Shown here one piece after another: positions 8,757-16,756 of a stretch of DNA of 64,000 bases. The notes beneath the pieces are model-generated. The model did not search any database. It was not told the DNA's origin and saw only the letters and a list, made by a program, of their open reading frames with translations. Position numbers and translations under genes: made by a program. The first letter of the stretch is position 1; every line of letters begins with the position of its first letter. Source of the stretch: Pedobacter chitinilyticus (GTDB lineage: Bacteria; Bacteroidota; Bacteroidia; Sphingobacteriales; Sphingobacteriaceae); the NCBI RefSeq assembly GCF_003313385.1, contig NZ_QMHN01000006.1:288652-352651 (forward strand), written 5' to 3'.

Positions 8757-10180
8757 AACCCAATTACTTTCCACCAAAGGCCGCCAATGACAAACCAAAT
8801 TAAAAGAAACAGCACACTAATGAAAAAACCATGCTTCCACCAATCTTTCATATCCACATAGGTACTGCCAAAGAAAATAGGTGCTGGCCCATGACCATAA
8901 TGCGTTAAAGAGCCCATTAAGGTAGCACAAGCACCCAAGAAAATAGCCAGCATAGTACCTGGCACCCCTACCGAAATACCCACGGCCAAAAACACCGAAT
9001 ACATGGCGGCAGCTTGTGCCGTTGCACTGGCAAAAAGGTAATGGCAATAAGAATATACCAAAATGATAATCGGAAAGGCCAATTGCCAACTAAAGGTGCT
9101 CATTTTAGCACCTACCAAATTACCAAACCAACCGATAAAACCAAGGGAATTTAAATAGGAACCCATCATCACCAGCGAAGAGAACCAAACAATGGTGTCC
9201 CATGCGCCCTTTTCCGATTTGACATCATCCCAAGTCAATACCCCACAAAGCAGCAGGATAGACAACCCGATTAAAGCGCCAGTAGTGGCATCTACCGCAA
9301 TCAGGTTTCCAAATATCCATAATACTAAAAGAATGATAAAGGTGGCCACCATTAACCATTCTTGTCTGGTTACGGGCCCCATTTCTTTGAGCTTTTCAGC
9401 GGCTAAACGTGGGGCATCGGGTGTCTTTTTTAATTCGGGTGCATAAAATTTGTAAAGGAAAAGCGGTGCCAATATAAAACAGGCCAAGCCAGGAATTACT
9501 GCTGCCATGAACCAACTGCCCCACGTGATGGTAATGCCCAAATCTTTGGCAAATTTTTGTGCCATGGGATTACTGGCTGTAGCCGTTAAAAACATGACCG
9601 AGGTAATCATATTGGCATTATAGCTGCTCAAGGTTAAAAAGGAACCTATCTTACGATGGCTCTCTACATTTTCTGGCGTAGACCCCATGTTGACCGCAAT
9701 GGATTTCATGATCGGAAAAATAACCCCTCCAGCCCTAGCCGTGTTACTGGGAATGGCGGGAGCAAGAATCAAATCGGCAGTATTGAGGCCAAAAGCCAGC
9801 CCCAGCGAACTTTTACCAAACATGCGGATAAAGTTATAGGCCAACCTGGTTCCCAATCCTGTTTTAATAAATCCCCTGGCAATAAAGAAAGCCAATCCAA
9901 TTAACCAAATGGTTGAGTTTCCGAAACCACTTAGAGCATTTTTGATGGATTGCGTAGGATCTCCAGGTGCTAGTACTTGGGTAGCGGCACAAACGGTCAT
10001 CCCAATCATGGCCATAGAACCCATAGGCGCCGCTTTAAGAATGATCCCGATAATGGTGGCCGCAAAAATAGCCAGCAAATGCCAAGCATTTGGCTTTACG
10101 CCTTCTGGAACGGGAATAAACCAGATAATGAGACCAATAACAACGGTAATGGCCAGTGATTTTAGGTTAACTTCTTTCAT
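8750..10180 (-). CDS. DASS-family (SLC13-like) dicarboxylate:sodium or antiport transporter
   Basis: 476 residues with about eleven to twelve membrane helices. The pattern fits the divalent anion:sodium symporter family (Na_sulph_symp), close to the CitT/2-oxoglutarate-malate branch: STIWLIGLAFFIARGFIKTGLG, LAPAIPSNTARAGGVIFPI (the conserved SNTAR anion-site loop), and the second repeat with ASATAQAAAMYSVF. Candidate substrates are succinate, malate, fumarate, 2-oxoglutarate or citrate. It lies between a porin gene (10-bp gap) and sdhC (7-bp overlap), which favours a C4-dicarboxylate. Whether it runs as a symporter or exchanger is not decided by the sequence. Confidence 0.88.
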   Translation of the reverse strand: MKEVNLKSLAITVVIGLIIWFIPVPEGVKPNAWHLLAIFAATIIGIILKAAPMGSMAMIGMTVCAATQVLAPGDPTQSIKNALSGFGNSTIWLIGLAFFIARGFIKTGLGTRLAYNFIRMFGKSSLGLAFGLNTADLILAPAIPSNTARAGGVIFPIMKSIAVNMGSTPENVESHRKIGSFLTLSSYNANMITSVMFLTATASNPMAQKFAKDLGITITWGSWFMAAVIPGLACFILAPLFLYKFYAPELKKTPDAPRLAAEKLKEMGPVTRQEWLMVATFIILLVLWIFGNLIAVDATTGALIGLSILLLCGVLTWDDVKSEKGAWDTIVWFSSLVMMGSYLNSLGFIGWFGNLVGAKMSTFSWQLAFPIIILVYSYCHYLFASATAQAAAMYSVFLAVGISVGVPGTMLAIFLGACATLMGSLTHYGHGPAPIFFGSTYVDMKDWWKHGFFISVLFLLIWFVIGGLWWKVIGLW

Positions 10181-10190
10181 AAACGAGGGT

Positions 10191-11345
10191 TTAAAAACGG
10201 ACCTGCAATTGCAAGTAATAAAGATGACTATCGTAAGTGGTGCTCAGCGGAACATTGCGATCATACAAATTGAGGGATACCCCCGTTTGAATGGCCGCGT
10301 AAAAATCGTCGGCAAATACCAGTGAGATATTTGGAACAATATTCCTTCTCACGTTTTTGTCTAGCTTATAATTCAAATCCAAGTACTCATACCTCGAGGA
10401 GAACTCAATTCCTCGCAAACGAGGCAAATTGCAATTGTAACGCAGGATGGGGAATACATAAAAACCGTGCATGCGCACTTTAGAAAGACTTGGTGCATTG
10501 GTGGTGAAGGTATTGAACAATGACAGGTTACTTCCATTTTTATACTCACCACTCAGGGAGAATTGCCACCTGTTTCCAAGCTTATGCGTGGTCACTACGT
10601 CAGCGCCCCAAGCATCACCTTGGCCATTGCCCATACTTCCAACTGCGGCATTCACCCCCACAATAAGCTTCTTCGCTACTTCGGCCTCAATACGCCCGTA
10701 AAAATTCTTAGCGTCATCGTTGTCGCTAGATTCGTTTCTATTATTTCCGTTGTAAACCCCTAAATAATACCTGATGGGCATTTGCCCTGTGGAAGTGACA
10801 TCGCCAAACAGCGATAAGCCTATTTGAAAACTTTGCCATCCACTGGCTCCAAAAGCATAATATTGGTTAGAATAGTCGAAAGTTCTGATGACATCTACTG
10901 GAAGCGCATCCTCTATCCCAAAGAAAGGTCTGAATTGTCCAGCCTGCACTTGAAAATGCTTGCTAAGGGTATATTTTACGTAGGCATTTTCCAAAACTTT
11001 ATTGGCTGGATTGGAACTAAATTCCGCAAAGTTGAACATGATATTTGCGGCGAAGTGGTCGTTCACATTACCCTTCACCTGAAGTCTGACCCTTTTTAGC
11101 AAAAAGGCATTGGTATTTTTACTGGTGGATGCGTCATTAAAATGCTTACCATTAATATCTACCTTATCAGAAAGAGAAGCCAGAAATCTGGTCTGCAACA
11201 AACCCGCAAAACCAATAGAACGTTTGTAAGTAGAATAGTTGGTGATGGTATCTCTATCGATGCCAGCAATATCCGTTTGCTGAGCAATAGCTGACAGGGA
11301 GAAAATGAGTAAAAATGAAAACAATAGACATTTTTTCTTCATCAT
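10191..11345 (-). CDS. Outer-membrane porin, phosphate/anion-selective O/P type
   Basis: About 384 residues from the double ATG at 11345/11342 (MMKKKCLLFSFLLIF...AIAQQ signal peptide); the longer frame starts at TTG and would spoil the signal. The mature protein is a 16-strand-type barrel by pattern: KNTNAFLLKRVRLQVKGNVNDHF early, then ASGWQSFQIG, FYGRIEAEVAKK and a closing strand HLYYLQLQVRF ending in Phe. This matches phosphate-selective porin O/P-like proteins, which in Bacteroidota pass various small anions. It opens an operon with a DASS transporter and sdhCAB, so dicarboxylates are a plausible cargo (inference). A 244-bp gene-free stretch lies upstream and should hold the promoter; no strong TAnnTTTG match was found there. 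Confidence 0.82.
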   Translation of the reverse strand: MMKKKCLLFSFLLIFSLSAIAQQTDIAGIDRDTITNYSTYKRSIGFAGLLQTRFLASLSDKVDINGKHFNDASTSKNTNAFLLKRVRLQVKGNVNDHFAANIMFNFAEFSSNPANKVLENAYVKYTLSKHFQVQAGQFRPFFGIEDALPVDVIRTFDYSNQYYAFGASGWQSFQIGLSLFGDVTSTGQMPIRYYLGVYNGNNRNESSDNDDAKNFYGRIEAEVAKKLIVGVNAAVGSMGNGQGDAWGADVVTTHKLGNRWQFSLSGEYKNGSNLSLFNTFTTNAPSLSKVRMHGFYVFPILRYNCNLPRLRGIEFSSRYEYLDLNYKLDKNVRRNIVPNISLVFADDFYAAIQTGVSLNLYDRNVPLSTTYDSHLYYLQLQVRF

Positions 11346-11589
11346 GAGCGTATTTGAATTTGTTAATCCAACAAGCCTTAAATGCAAGATTTCACTAAGT
11401 TATTCGAGGCCTGTCATCCAAGATAACAATAAAATACCACTTCTAAAAGGAATATGTTATGATTAACAAAATGATCATACGCAATTCATCAAATCAATTA
11501 ACGGGCTTATTGGATGGTTACGGTTTGGTTCAGCGTCAACGCCAAATGAAGACTTTCTTTTTTAAAAGAACCCTATCTGTAATTTGCTT

Positions 11590-12087
11590 CTATTTTACCT
11601 GCACAGTATCTAGTTTGGCGGTAGTTTGATGATAGTTTCCAGCAATACTGGCTCCGCCTGAGCAATAAAAATATAGCGCCCCTGCATCTTTTTCAGTTTT
11701 TGGACGGATAGATAAATTCCCATCTTTAAATTCAAACACCGCAATACCGTTAGACAAATGGGCTTCAAAAACACCAGCACCAATTTCCATAGCCTCTGTA
11801 TCTAAAGTGCAGGTAGGCTTTTTTAAATCTGCTCTAGACCTAATTTTAATTCTGATATTATTTTGATCTGTTGATTCGACAGTCACAGCAACCCAATCAT
11901 ACCCCTTGCTACGCTGCTCATAATCAGCGCTCACATAGTTACCTGCAGGCTCTAACGCTTTAACTGTCGACTTCTGCTCAATTGAAATACTGTCCTTCTC
12001 TAAAGTTTTATGAGATGGTGCAGATCCGCACGCCATTAAGGTTGACACCAAAACGAAACTCAATTTGTTAATTTTTGCGTATAGCAT
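11590..12087 (-). CDS. Small lipoprotein of unknown function
   Basis: 165 residues from the ATG at 12087 (MLYAKINKLS...); the longer frame opens with TTG. A type II signal peptide ends in a lipobox STLMAC with the Cys near residue 20, followed by a Ser/Lys/Glu-rich linker. The globular part has beta-type segments (GYDWVAVTVEST, IRIKIRSRADLKKPTCTLDT, GIAVFEFKDGNLSIRPK, AGALYFYCSGGASIAG) and two further Cys that could pair. The segment order resembles small secreted inhibitor-like beta proteins, but no family is recognised. Monocistronic by position. Confidence 0.7.
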   Translation of the reverse strand: MLYAKINKLSFVLVSTLMACGSAPSHKTLEKDSISIEQKSTVKALEPAGNYVSADYEQRSKGYDWVAVTVESTDQNNIRIKIRSRADLKKPTCTLDTEAMEIGAGVFEAHLSNGIAVFEFKDGNLSIRPKTEKDAGALYFYCSGGASIAGNYHQTTAKLDTVQVK

Positions 12088-12272
12088 ATCCAATAATTTT
12101 AGATTGACTAAGAATAATAAATTTAGGCCTTTTATCTCTGTTTCTCCACCATAAAACCCAATTTTCAATAGCTACCCAAAGAAGCTACCAAGGCAACGCA
12201 AAAGTTTTAACAATGGTGAACGCCAAATATTGCCACCTTACGGGTACGATATTTATCAAGGAAAATAAATGA

Positions 12273-12288
12273 GGTGGGCTAGCCCACC
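12273..12288 (-). terminator. Hairpin terminator containing the stop codon of the upstream gene
   Basis: GGTGGGCTAGCCCACC is a perfect 16-bp palindrome. On the minus strand it contains the TAG stop of the 78-residue gene at its centre and is followed by TCATTTATTTTCC, a T-rich tail. It is therefore a compact stop-plus-terminator arrangement. Confidence 0.6.
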
Positions 12289-12515
12289 ATATAATTCACC
12301 TCAAAACCTCGATAGCTTAACATCTCGGCGGTATGCGTAACCACTAGTTTTAGCTGAAAACGTTCTATTAACGCTTTGGCTTCCTGCATGCCCCTGTGCA
12401 AATCTATAATTCCCCTAATTTCTACCCCATTTTTGATCAACTTAAATTTTCTTGGATCAAACTTGTCAATAAACTTCTGTAAATCTGCGTTTTGGTTAAG
12501 CACGGTTATTTCCAT
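12279..12515 (-). CDS. Small conserved-looking protein, function unknown
   Basis: 78 residues, no signal peptide or membrane segment, so probably cytoplasmic. It starts at ATG (MEITVLNQNADLQKFIDKF) and reads as an alpha/beta domain: FDPRKFKLIKNGVEIRG, IIDLHRGMQEAKALIERFQ, LKLVVTHTAEMLSYRGFEV. Regular hydrophobic spacing and a hairpin terminator over its stop support a real gene, but the family is not recognised. Its neighbours are unrelated and give no clue. Confidence 0.55.
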   Translation of the reverse strand: MEITVLNQNADLQKFIDKFDPRKFKLIKNGVEIRGIIDLHRGMQEAKALIERFQLKLVVTHTAEMLSYRGFEVNYMVG

Positions 12516-12705
12516 ATTTATTTATCGTTTTTTTATGGCCACAAAACAAGGTAATGTGGATTAATGCAATGTTCATTTATTGTTATCATTAGCCCATTTC
12601 AATACAATAAGGGCACTTTTACACCATGAACAGCAAATCCTATGTTTTGTTTGGCGCATATTTTAAACATCATCGTTTCGTAACATTCACTTCACCTAAC
12701 AGCTT

Positions 12706-12713
12706 TACCTTTG
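12706..12713 (+). promoter_or_regulatory. Bacteroidota-type -7 element
   Basis: TACCTTTG matches the Bacteroidota -7 consensus TAnnTTTG, 41 bases before the ATG of the STN-domain gene. The expected -33 TTTG is weak (the nearest TTTC lies too far upstream), so the call rests on the -7 element and its position. Confidence 0.5.
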
Positions 12714-12753
12714 CACATCATTCCCATAGGATATAAATCCAACATTCCCAGTC

Positions 12754-13083
12754 ATGTACAAATTATCGTTATTAGCCGCCATTGCGATTTTGCAAATCCA
12801 ATTTCAGGAAACGAATCCAAAACATAAATTACTTCAACGCAAAATACATATAACTGTTCACCAGGCCGAGACTTTAGAAAGTGTAGTTTTGCGCATTTAC
12901 ACAGAAACGCGCACCAATATTGATTTCAGTAGTGCTTTATTGGCACCCTACCACGCAAAAGCCGCAGACTACAAAGGAATTAGTTTAGGAATTATTTTGA
13001 AAGAACAGTTAAAAGACACCCCAATTAAATACCGCATTAGAGGCAATACCTTAACCTTATATGCTGAAAACAGCAATCCCTAA
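12754..13083 (+). CDS. Stand-alone STN-domain protein
   Basis: 109 residues. Residues ~1-20 (MYKLSLLAAIAILQIQFQ) form a short hydrophobic, signal-like leader. The rest is one secretin/TonB short N-terminal (STN)-like domain: KIHITVHQAETLESVVLRIYTET, NIDFSSALL, ADYKGISLGIILKEQLKDTPIKYRIRGNTLTLY. STN domains normally sit at the N-terminus of TonB receptors, where they contact anti-sigma factors, or in secretins. Here the domain is alone; the next gene is a convergent DinB, and no receptor or FecR gene is near. It could be a free-standing adaptor or a remnant of a receptor; the frame is intact and has its own likely promoter, which favours the former. Confidence 0.7.
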   Translation: MYKLSLLAAIAILQIQFQETNPKHKLLQRKIHITVHQAETLESVVLRIYTETRTNIDFSSALLAPYHAKAADYKGISLGIILKEQLKDTPIKYRIRGNTLTLYAENSNP

Positions 13084-13103
13084 AACGATTAGAAAAATTA
13101 GAA

Positions 13104-13613
13104 TTAGCCTTGCGAAGCCTTCACATCTTCATAAGTTGGGCCATATAAACCTGGCGGTTTGTTACCCGTAGCACGAAGATATACCACCATTTCGCCCCTA
13201 TGGTGATAAATATGGCTAAACAAGAAACTACGCACCACGATGGCCTTAGGCATTGGCCCAAGCACCGTCCGTTCACCCACTTTCATGGTCCATGCCCGTT
13301 GCAAGCTTTCGTCCGTTGCTGCTTTCATGGCCGCTCTGGCTTTCTCTACATTTTGTTCAAAAAGCGCTAGCGTTGCTTCAATATCACCTGGTTCGCCTCG
13401 CTCTAAGCTATCAGCCGCCATGTCATAAACTTCCTTTTCAAAAACACCTACGTACCAATAATAAATGGTAGCAATGTGCTGGGCCAATTCGCCCATTGTC
13501 CAAGAAACTGGCGAAGGCTTATAAGCAATATCTTTTGATGGGATAGACTGTAGCAGTTTTCGAGTGCCTGCCACTTCATGTTCAAACTCAGCAATAAGGG
13601 CTTCTAACATCAT
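13104..13613 (-). CDS. DinB-family four-helix protein
   Basis: 169 residues of the DinB/YfiT-like putative metalloenzyme superfamily, a four-helix bundle usually holding a metal with three histidines. Visible are WTMGELAQHIATIYYWY (first His in the second helix region) and SHIYHHRGEMVVYLRATG (the paired histidines near the end). Members include thiol-dependent transferases and proteins of unknown role; nothing narrows it here. Two adjacent ATGs open the frame. It faces the STN gene tail to tail with only 20 bp between. Confidence 0.85.
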   Translation of the reverse strand: MMLEALIAEFEHEVAGTRKLLQSIPSKDIAYKPSPVSWTMGELAQHIATIYYWYVGVFEKEVYDMAADSLERGEPGDIEATLALFEQNVEKARAAMKAATDESLQRAWTMKVGERTVLGPMPKAIVVRSFLFSHIYHHRGEMVVYLRATGNKPPGLYGPTYEDVKASQG

Positions 13614-13871
13614 GATATTCGTTTAAATAAGCGTAAAACGCAAAGATTTAGACCATTACCTCCTATTAAATTTAAAATATAAGAAGTGCTAGCTCCCGAT
13701 ACAATAAATTACGGTAATTACCACTAGCAGTAAAAACAAGATTCTTGAAAGATCTCCTTGATATTCCCTAGTATCCATACAGTTGGCTTTGAAACTAAAC
13801 ATACCAACGCTTCTTTTTGTTTTTAAGTATCGGAAACGATCAGGAGTGATGATCTACAATAGTGAGCCAGG

Positions 13872-14678
13872 TTATTTTTTAAAATTGTTGCTGATGAAAA
13901 GTAATTGATACTTGATGGCGTCGGACCAATACTGCCAGTTGTGCGCCCCTGGATTAGTCATAAAAGTATGTGGAATATTCTGATAGGCTAACTTTTCATG
14001 CAATTGAACATTTACCTTGTAGAAAAAATCCTCGGTTCCACATTGAATAAACAATGCCAAGGAATTGGGCGTAAGCAAATGTGTAAGGTTAATGACCGAG
14101 CGGCTTTCCCATTGATCAGGCTTTGCCGCATAGGTGCCAATACGTTTGGCAATGTCCCAATTGTTCGGGAATGGGCGTAAATCCACGCCACCACTCATAC
14201 TGCCCGCCACACTAAATACATCCTGATGTTTAAAGGCCAAATAAAGCGCCCCATGGCCACCCATACTTAAGCCCGTAATGGCTCGTGCTTTTTTATCAGC
14301 AATGGTTTTATATTTTCCATCTATCCATTTTACAAGCTCTGTAGCCACATAGGTTTCATACTTGTTCTCGGGCTGCTCAGGACTATCAAAATACCAACTG
14401 CTAAAATTACCGTCTGGACAAACAATCATCAGTTGATACTGGTCAGCCAGGTCTTTAATGGCAGGCACTTTTTTAATCCAATCGGCATAATTGCCCGAGT
14501 AGCCGTGCAACAGATAAACTACAGGGAACCGATTTCCATCTTTATAGCTCGCAGGAGTAACTACCACCGCTTTGATTTCCTTCTTCATGGAAGCACTATA
14601 AGTTTTAACCGTATCCACATCGGCAGCAAAAGTGTTTAGTGCCGATAGCAATAGCAACATGCTCAATATTTTTTTCAT
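13872..14678 (-). CDS. Secreted esterase of the esterase-D/FrmB type
   Basis: 268-residue alpha/beta hydrolase with a signal peptide (to ~residue 19). The fold begins VVYLLHGYSGNYADW, an oxyanion-type HG motif. The nucleophile is S138 in GLSMGGHG. The acid is probably the Asp in CGTEDFFY and the base the His in NPGAHNW. This matches the 'putative esterase' family that includes S-formylglutathione hydrolases, mycolyltransferases and carbohydrate acetyl/feruloyl esterases. Being exported, a role on polysaccharide or other extracellular esters is likelier than formaldehyde detoxification. Monocistronic. Confidence 0.88.
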   Translation of the reverse strand: MKKILSMLLLLSALNTFAADVDTVKTYSASMKKEIKAVVVTPASYKDGNRFPVVYLLHGYSGNYADWIKKVPAIKDLADQYQLMIVCPDGNFSSWYFDSPEQPENKYETYVATELVKWIDGKYKTIADKKARAITGLSMGGHGALYLAFKHQDVFSVAGSMSGGVDLRPFPNNWDIAKRIGTYAAKPDQWESRSVINLTHLLTPNSLALFIQCGTEDFFYKVNVQLHEKLAYQNIPHTFMTNPGAHNWQYWSDAIKYQLLFISNNFKK

Positions 14679-14822
14679 CTGATCTGCTGGTCTGTTATGA
14701 GATAATTCTTTACGTTTTAAATCGCTTTTGAAGATAGCTATTTGCTCGGAATTATGGAGAATTTGCTAGCAAAATGAGCTGCTCTCAGCTTTGCCTACTT
14801 TTTCCCTTAGCTTAATTTCGCA

Positions 14823-15686
14823 CTACTTCAATCCATCAAATTCAACCAACTCGTATTCAGGCGAACTTTCTAGCAACTGCCGAAGAATGGAACCATGACC
14901 GTTTCCGAACAATACCAAAATCCTATCCGCTGGACCTTCAGTAATTTCCTGAAGATTCCTGAAAATCCGCAGATTTCTACTATACCAATTGATAGAAAGC
15001 GCATCAGCACCTCTTTTATCTTCCAATTTGAAATCCCCTACAAGGTAAGCCCCGTGACTAGCCGCATGGTAGCTTCGAGCATTGATATGTTTGAAATAAC
15101 TCAACAAGTCCAATTTCGAACGCAGCTTGTCGTCGCTAACGTACCAAGCCTTATACATTTTACTAAAAGGATCATCGCTTTGATAATCATAATCCTTAAA
15201 TAGCTTTTTAAAATAAGTGGAATCCAATGTCATGAGTTGGGAAACCATCGAATCGTCATCAATGGCATAGATCGTATCCAAATTCAATTCACTGGCAATC
15301 CTCAATCCCAACTGATAACGTTCGTCACGCTTATCCCGATGTGCGCCTTCTTTGTATTGCCTCAACTTTTCTGTTGCTTTCCATTGTGGAAAGGCTTCAA
15401 TAGCAATTTTAGTAGGTTTAAATTTTTTGATATAGTTAACCAGTTCCGTCACTTCTGGTTTTCTGGATTCTGAAAGGACGTCTACTTTGTCGCTATTGGA
15501 GGTCACATGGGCATCCAATCCTGGATAGTGAAAATGAAAGGCCCCCACAAATAGCACCTTGGTTCGCTCTTTTGGAAAAAATGAAGCGGGAGTTGATCCT
15601 TCCGCTTTTTTCTGGCCAAAAGCCAAAGCGGTGTTTAATAAAAATAATAACGACAGCAACAGCTTTGCTAAATGAGTTTGGTTCAT
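14823..15686 (-). CDS. DUF5694 family secreted protein
   Basis: 287 residues with a signal peptide (LLLSLLFLLNTALAFGQ). The body begins RTKVLFVGAFHFHYPG, continues VTELVNYIKKFKPTKIAIEAFP and ends with a conserved RILVLFGNGHGSILRQLLE. This layout (two His near the start, Glu in IAIEAFP, GNGH near the end) resembles the TraB/GumN-like metal-binding superfamily, of which DUF5694 appears to be a relative. No activity is established as far as I know. It stands alone between the esterase gene and the divergent DUF6266 region. Confidence 0.72.
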   Translation of the reverse strand: MNQTHLAKLLLSLLFLLNTALAFGQKKAEGSTPASFFPKERTKVLFVGAFHFHYPGLDAHVTSNSDKVDVLSESRKPEVTELVNYIKKFKPTKIAIEAFPQWKATEKLRQYKEGAHRDKRDERYQLGLRIASELNLDTIYAIDDDSMVSQLMTLDSTYFKKLFKDYDYQSDDPFSKMYKAWYVSDDKLRSKLDLLSYFKHINARSYHAASHGAYLVGDFKLEDKRGADALSINWYSRNLRIFRNLQEITEGPADRILVLFGNGHGSILRQLLESSPEYELVEFDGLK

Positions 15687-15792
15687 TGGAAAATCAATTT
15701 AAGGTTTACCACAAAGGACACCACCTGCACAGAAACGTTGCATTGGGGAAAAATGAAACCCTCACTCCTGCCCACATTTCCGCGGACGTAGC

Positions 15793-15825
15793 ACCGACGG
15801 CAGACCGACGGTAGACCGACGGCAA
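15793..15825. repeat. Three tandem 11-bp units
   Basis: ACCGACGGCAG, ACCGACGGTAG and ACCGACGGCAA follow each other without spacers, in a stretch noticeably more GC-rich than the surroundings. They lie in the 318-bp gene-free interval between DUF5694 and the DUF6266 gene, about 180 bp before the latter's start. The units could be binding sites or a replication-slippage product; nothing else is recognised in the interval. Confidence 0.75.
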
Positions 15826-16004
15826 ACGAGCATGCCTCGACTATTGCGACAAAAACAGAAAACAACGCAAAATGCGTTCAAATGCGACAAAACCGCCAAG
15901 CCCAAAATGCTTTCTTCCCAAATTGCCTTCATCAAACACGCATTACCGGTAAATAAGCAGTGTAAATGGTAAAGATTATTCACATTAAAAAAGAAAGGAA
16001 AAAA

Positions 16005-16574
16005 ATGGCAAAATCAGAAAACAATGAAGTGATGTTTGGTGCCCGCGGCAAAGTGGGTAACTTAGTGGTATTTAAAAATTTTGCGAACAACCAAACGGTG
16101 ATTGCCAAAAGACCAAGAAGACCAGAAAATTTGGTGTATACGGAGAAACAAATCAAGGCTACGCAAAAATTTAGAGAAGGCGTGCTTTATGCAAAGGCCG
16201 TAATCAGCAATCCTGATCTGGTCGCCACCTATCAGCCTTTTGTTAAGCCAGGCACCTCAGTTTACAACCTAGCTTTGGCAGATTATTGCAAAGAGCCAGA
16301 AATTACCCTGGTGGATACCAGCACTTATCAAGGTCAAATTGGCGATCAGATTAAGGTTAAGGCCATCGACAATTTTAGGGTGACCGAAGTAAAAGTGAGC
16401 ATTTTTGATGCCACCGATGTATTGATCGAGAGCGGCTTGGCCATGCTAAGTACCAACAACATCGATTGGATTTACGAAGCCACCACCTTAAATGGCAATT
16501 TGACAGGTACCAAAGTGACGGCAGAAGCTAAAGATACCCCTGGTCATATCAAGGCAGAAACCGTGATCATTTAA
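16005..16574 (+). CDS. DUF6266 family protein
   Basis: 189 residues from the ATG at 16005 (MAKSENNEVMFGARGKVGNLVVFKNF), which has an AAAGGA-type ribosome site just upstream; an ATG 39 bp earlier is less likely. Features are the GARGKVGNLV start, RPRRPENLVYTEKQ and a C-terminal Ig-like beta region (ITLVDTSTYQGQIGDQIKVKAIDNFRVTEVKVSI). No signal peptide is seen. DUF6266 proteins occur mainly in Sphingobacteriaceae and have no assigned role; the two-part look (basic N-terminus plus beta domain) would suit a structural or phage-derived protein, but that is speculation. A hairpin terminator follows immediately. Confidence 0.72.
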   Translation: MAKSENNEVMFGARGKVGNLVVFKNFANNQTVIAKRPRRPENLVYTEKQIKATQKFREGVLYAKAVISNPDLVATYQPFVKPGTSVYNLALADYCKEPEITLVDTSTYQGQIGDQIKVKAIDNFRVTEVKVSIFDATDVLIESGLAMLSTNNIDWIYEATTLNGNLTGTKVTAEAKDTPGHIKAETVII

Positions 16575-16578
16575 CATC

Positions 16579-16616
16579 AAGCCCATCTCCCGAATAGTGT
16601 ATTTGGGGATGGGCTT
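16579..16616 (+). terminator. Intrinsic terminator of the DUF6266 gene
   Basis: AAGCCCATCTCC (16579-16590) pairs with GGGGATGGGCTT (16605-16616), with one wobble pair and a 14-base loop, and is followed by AAATTT. It begins five bases after the stop codon. Confidence 0.75.
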
Positions 16617-16702
16617 AAATTTACAAATGCGTGTACATGACGTGGAAAGATGAACCGATTGGATCGTTGATCAATACACCACCTCCATTGCGTATCATTA
16701 AA

Positions 16703-16732
16703 AAAGGCCCACCGAATATTCGATGGACCTTT
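16703..16732 (-). terminator. Intrinsic terminator of the OmpA-family gene
   Basis: Two contiguous 15-base arms (16703-16717, 16718-16732) pair fully on the minus strand if two G:U wobbles are allowed, and the minus-strand transcript then runs into a T tract. It lies 25 bp past the stop of the OmpA-family gene. On the plus strand the two wobble positions would be mismatches, so it is oriented for the minus strand. Confidence 0.72.
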
Positions 16733-16756
16733 CTTTCGTCTAACAGAGACTCATCA

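Noticed and set aside
13621..13660. Promoter for the DinB gene (AATCTTTG)
   Set aside because: One mismatch in the -7 element and no -33 box at a suitable distance.
15793..15825. CRISPR array
   Set aside because: Units are 11 bp and directly abutting with no spacers, and no cas gene is near.
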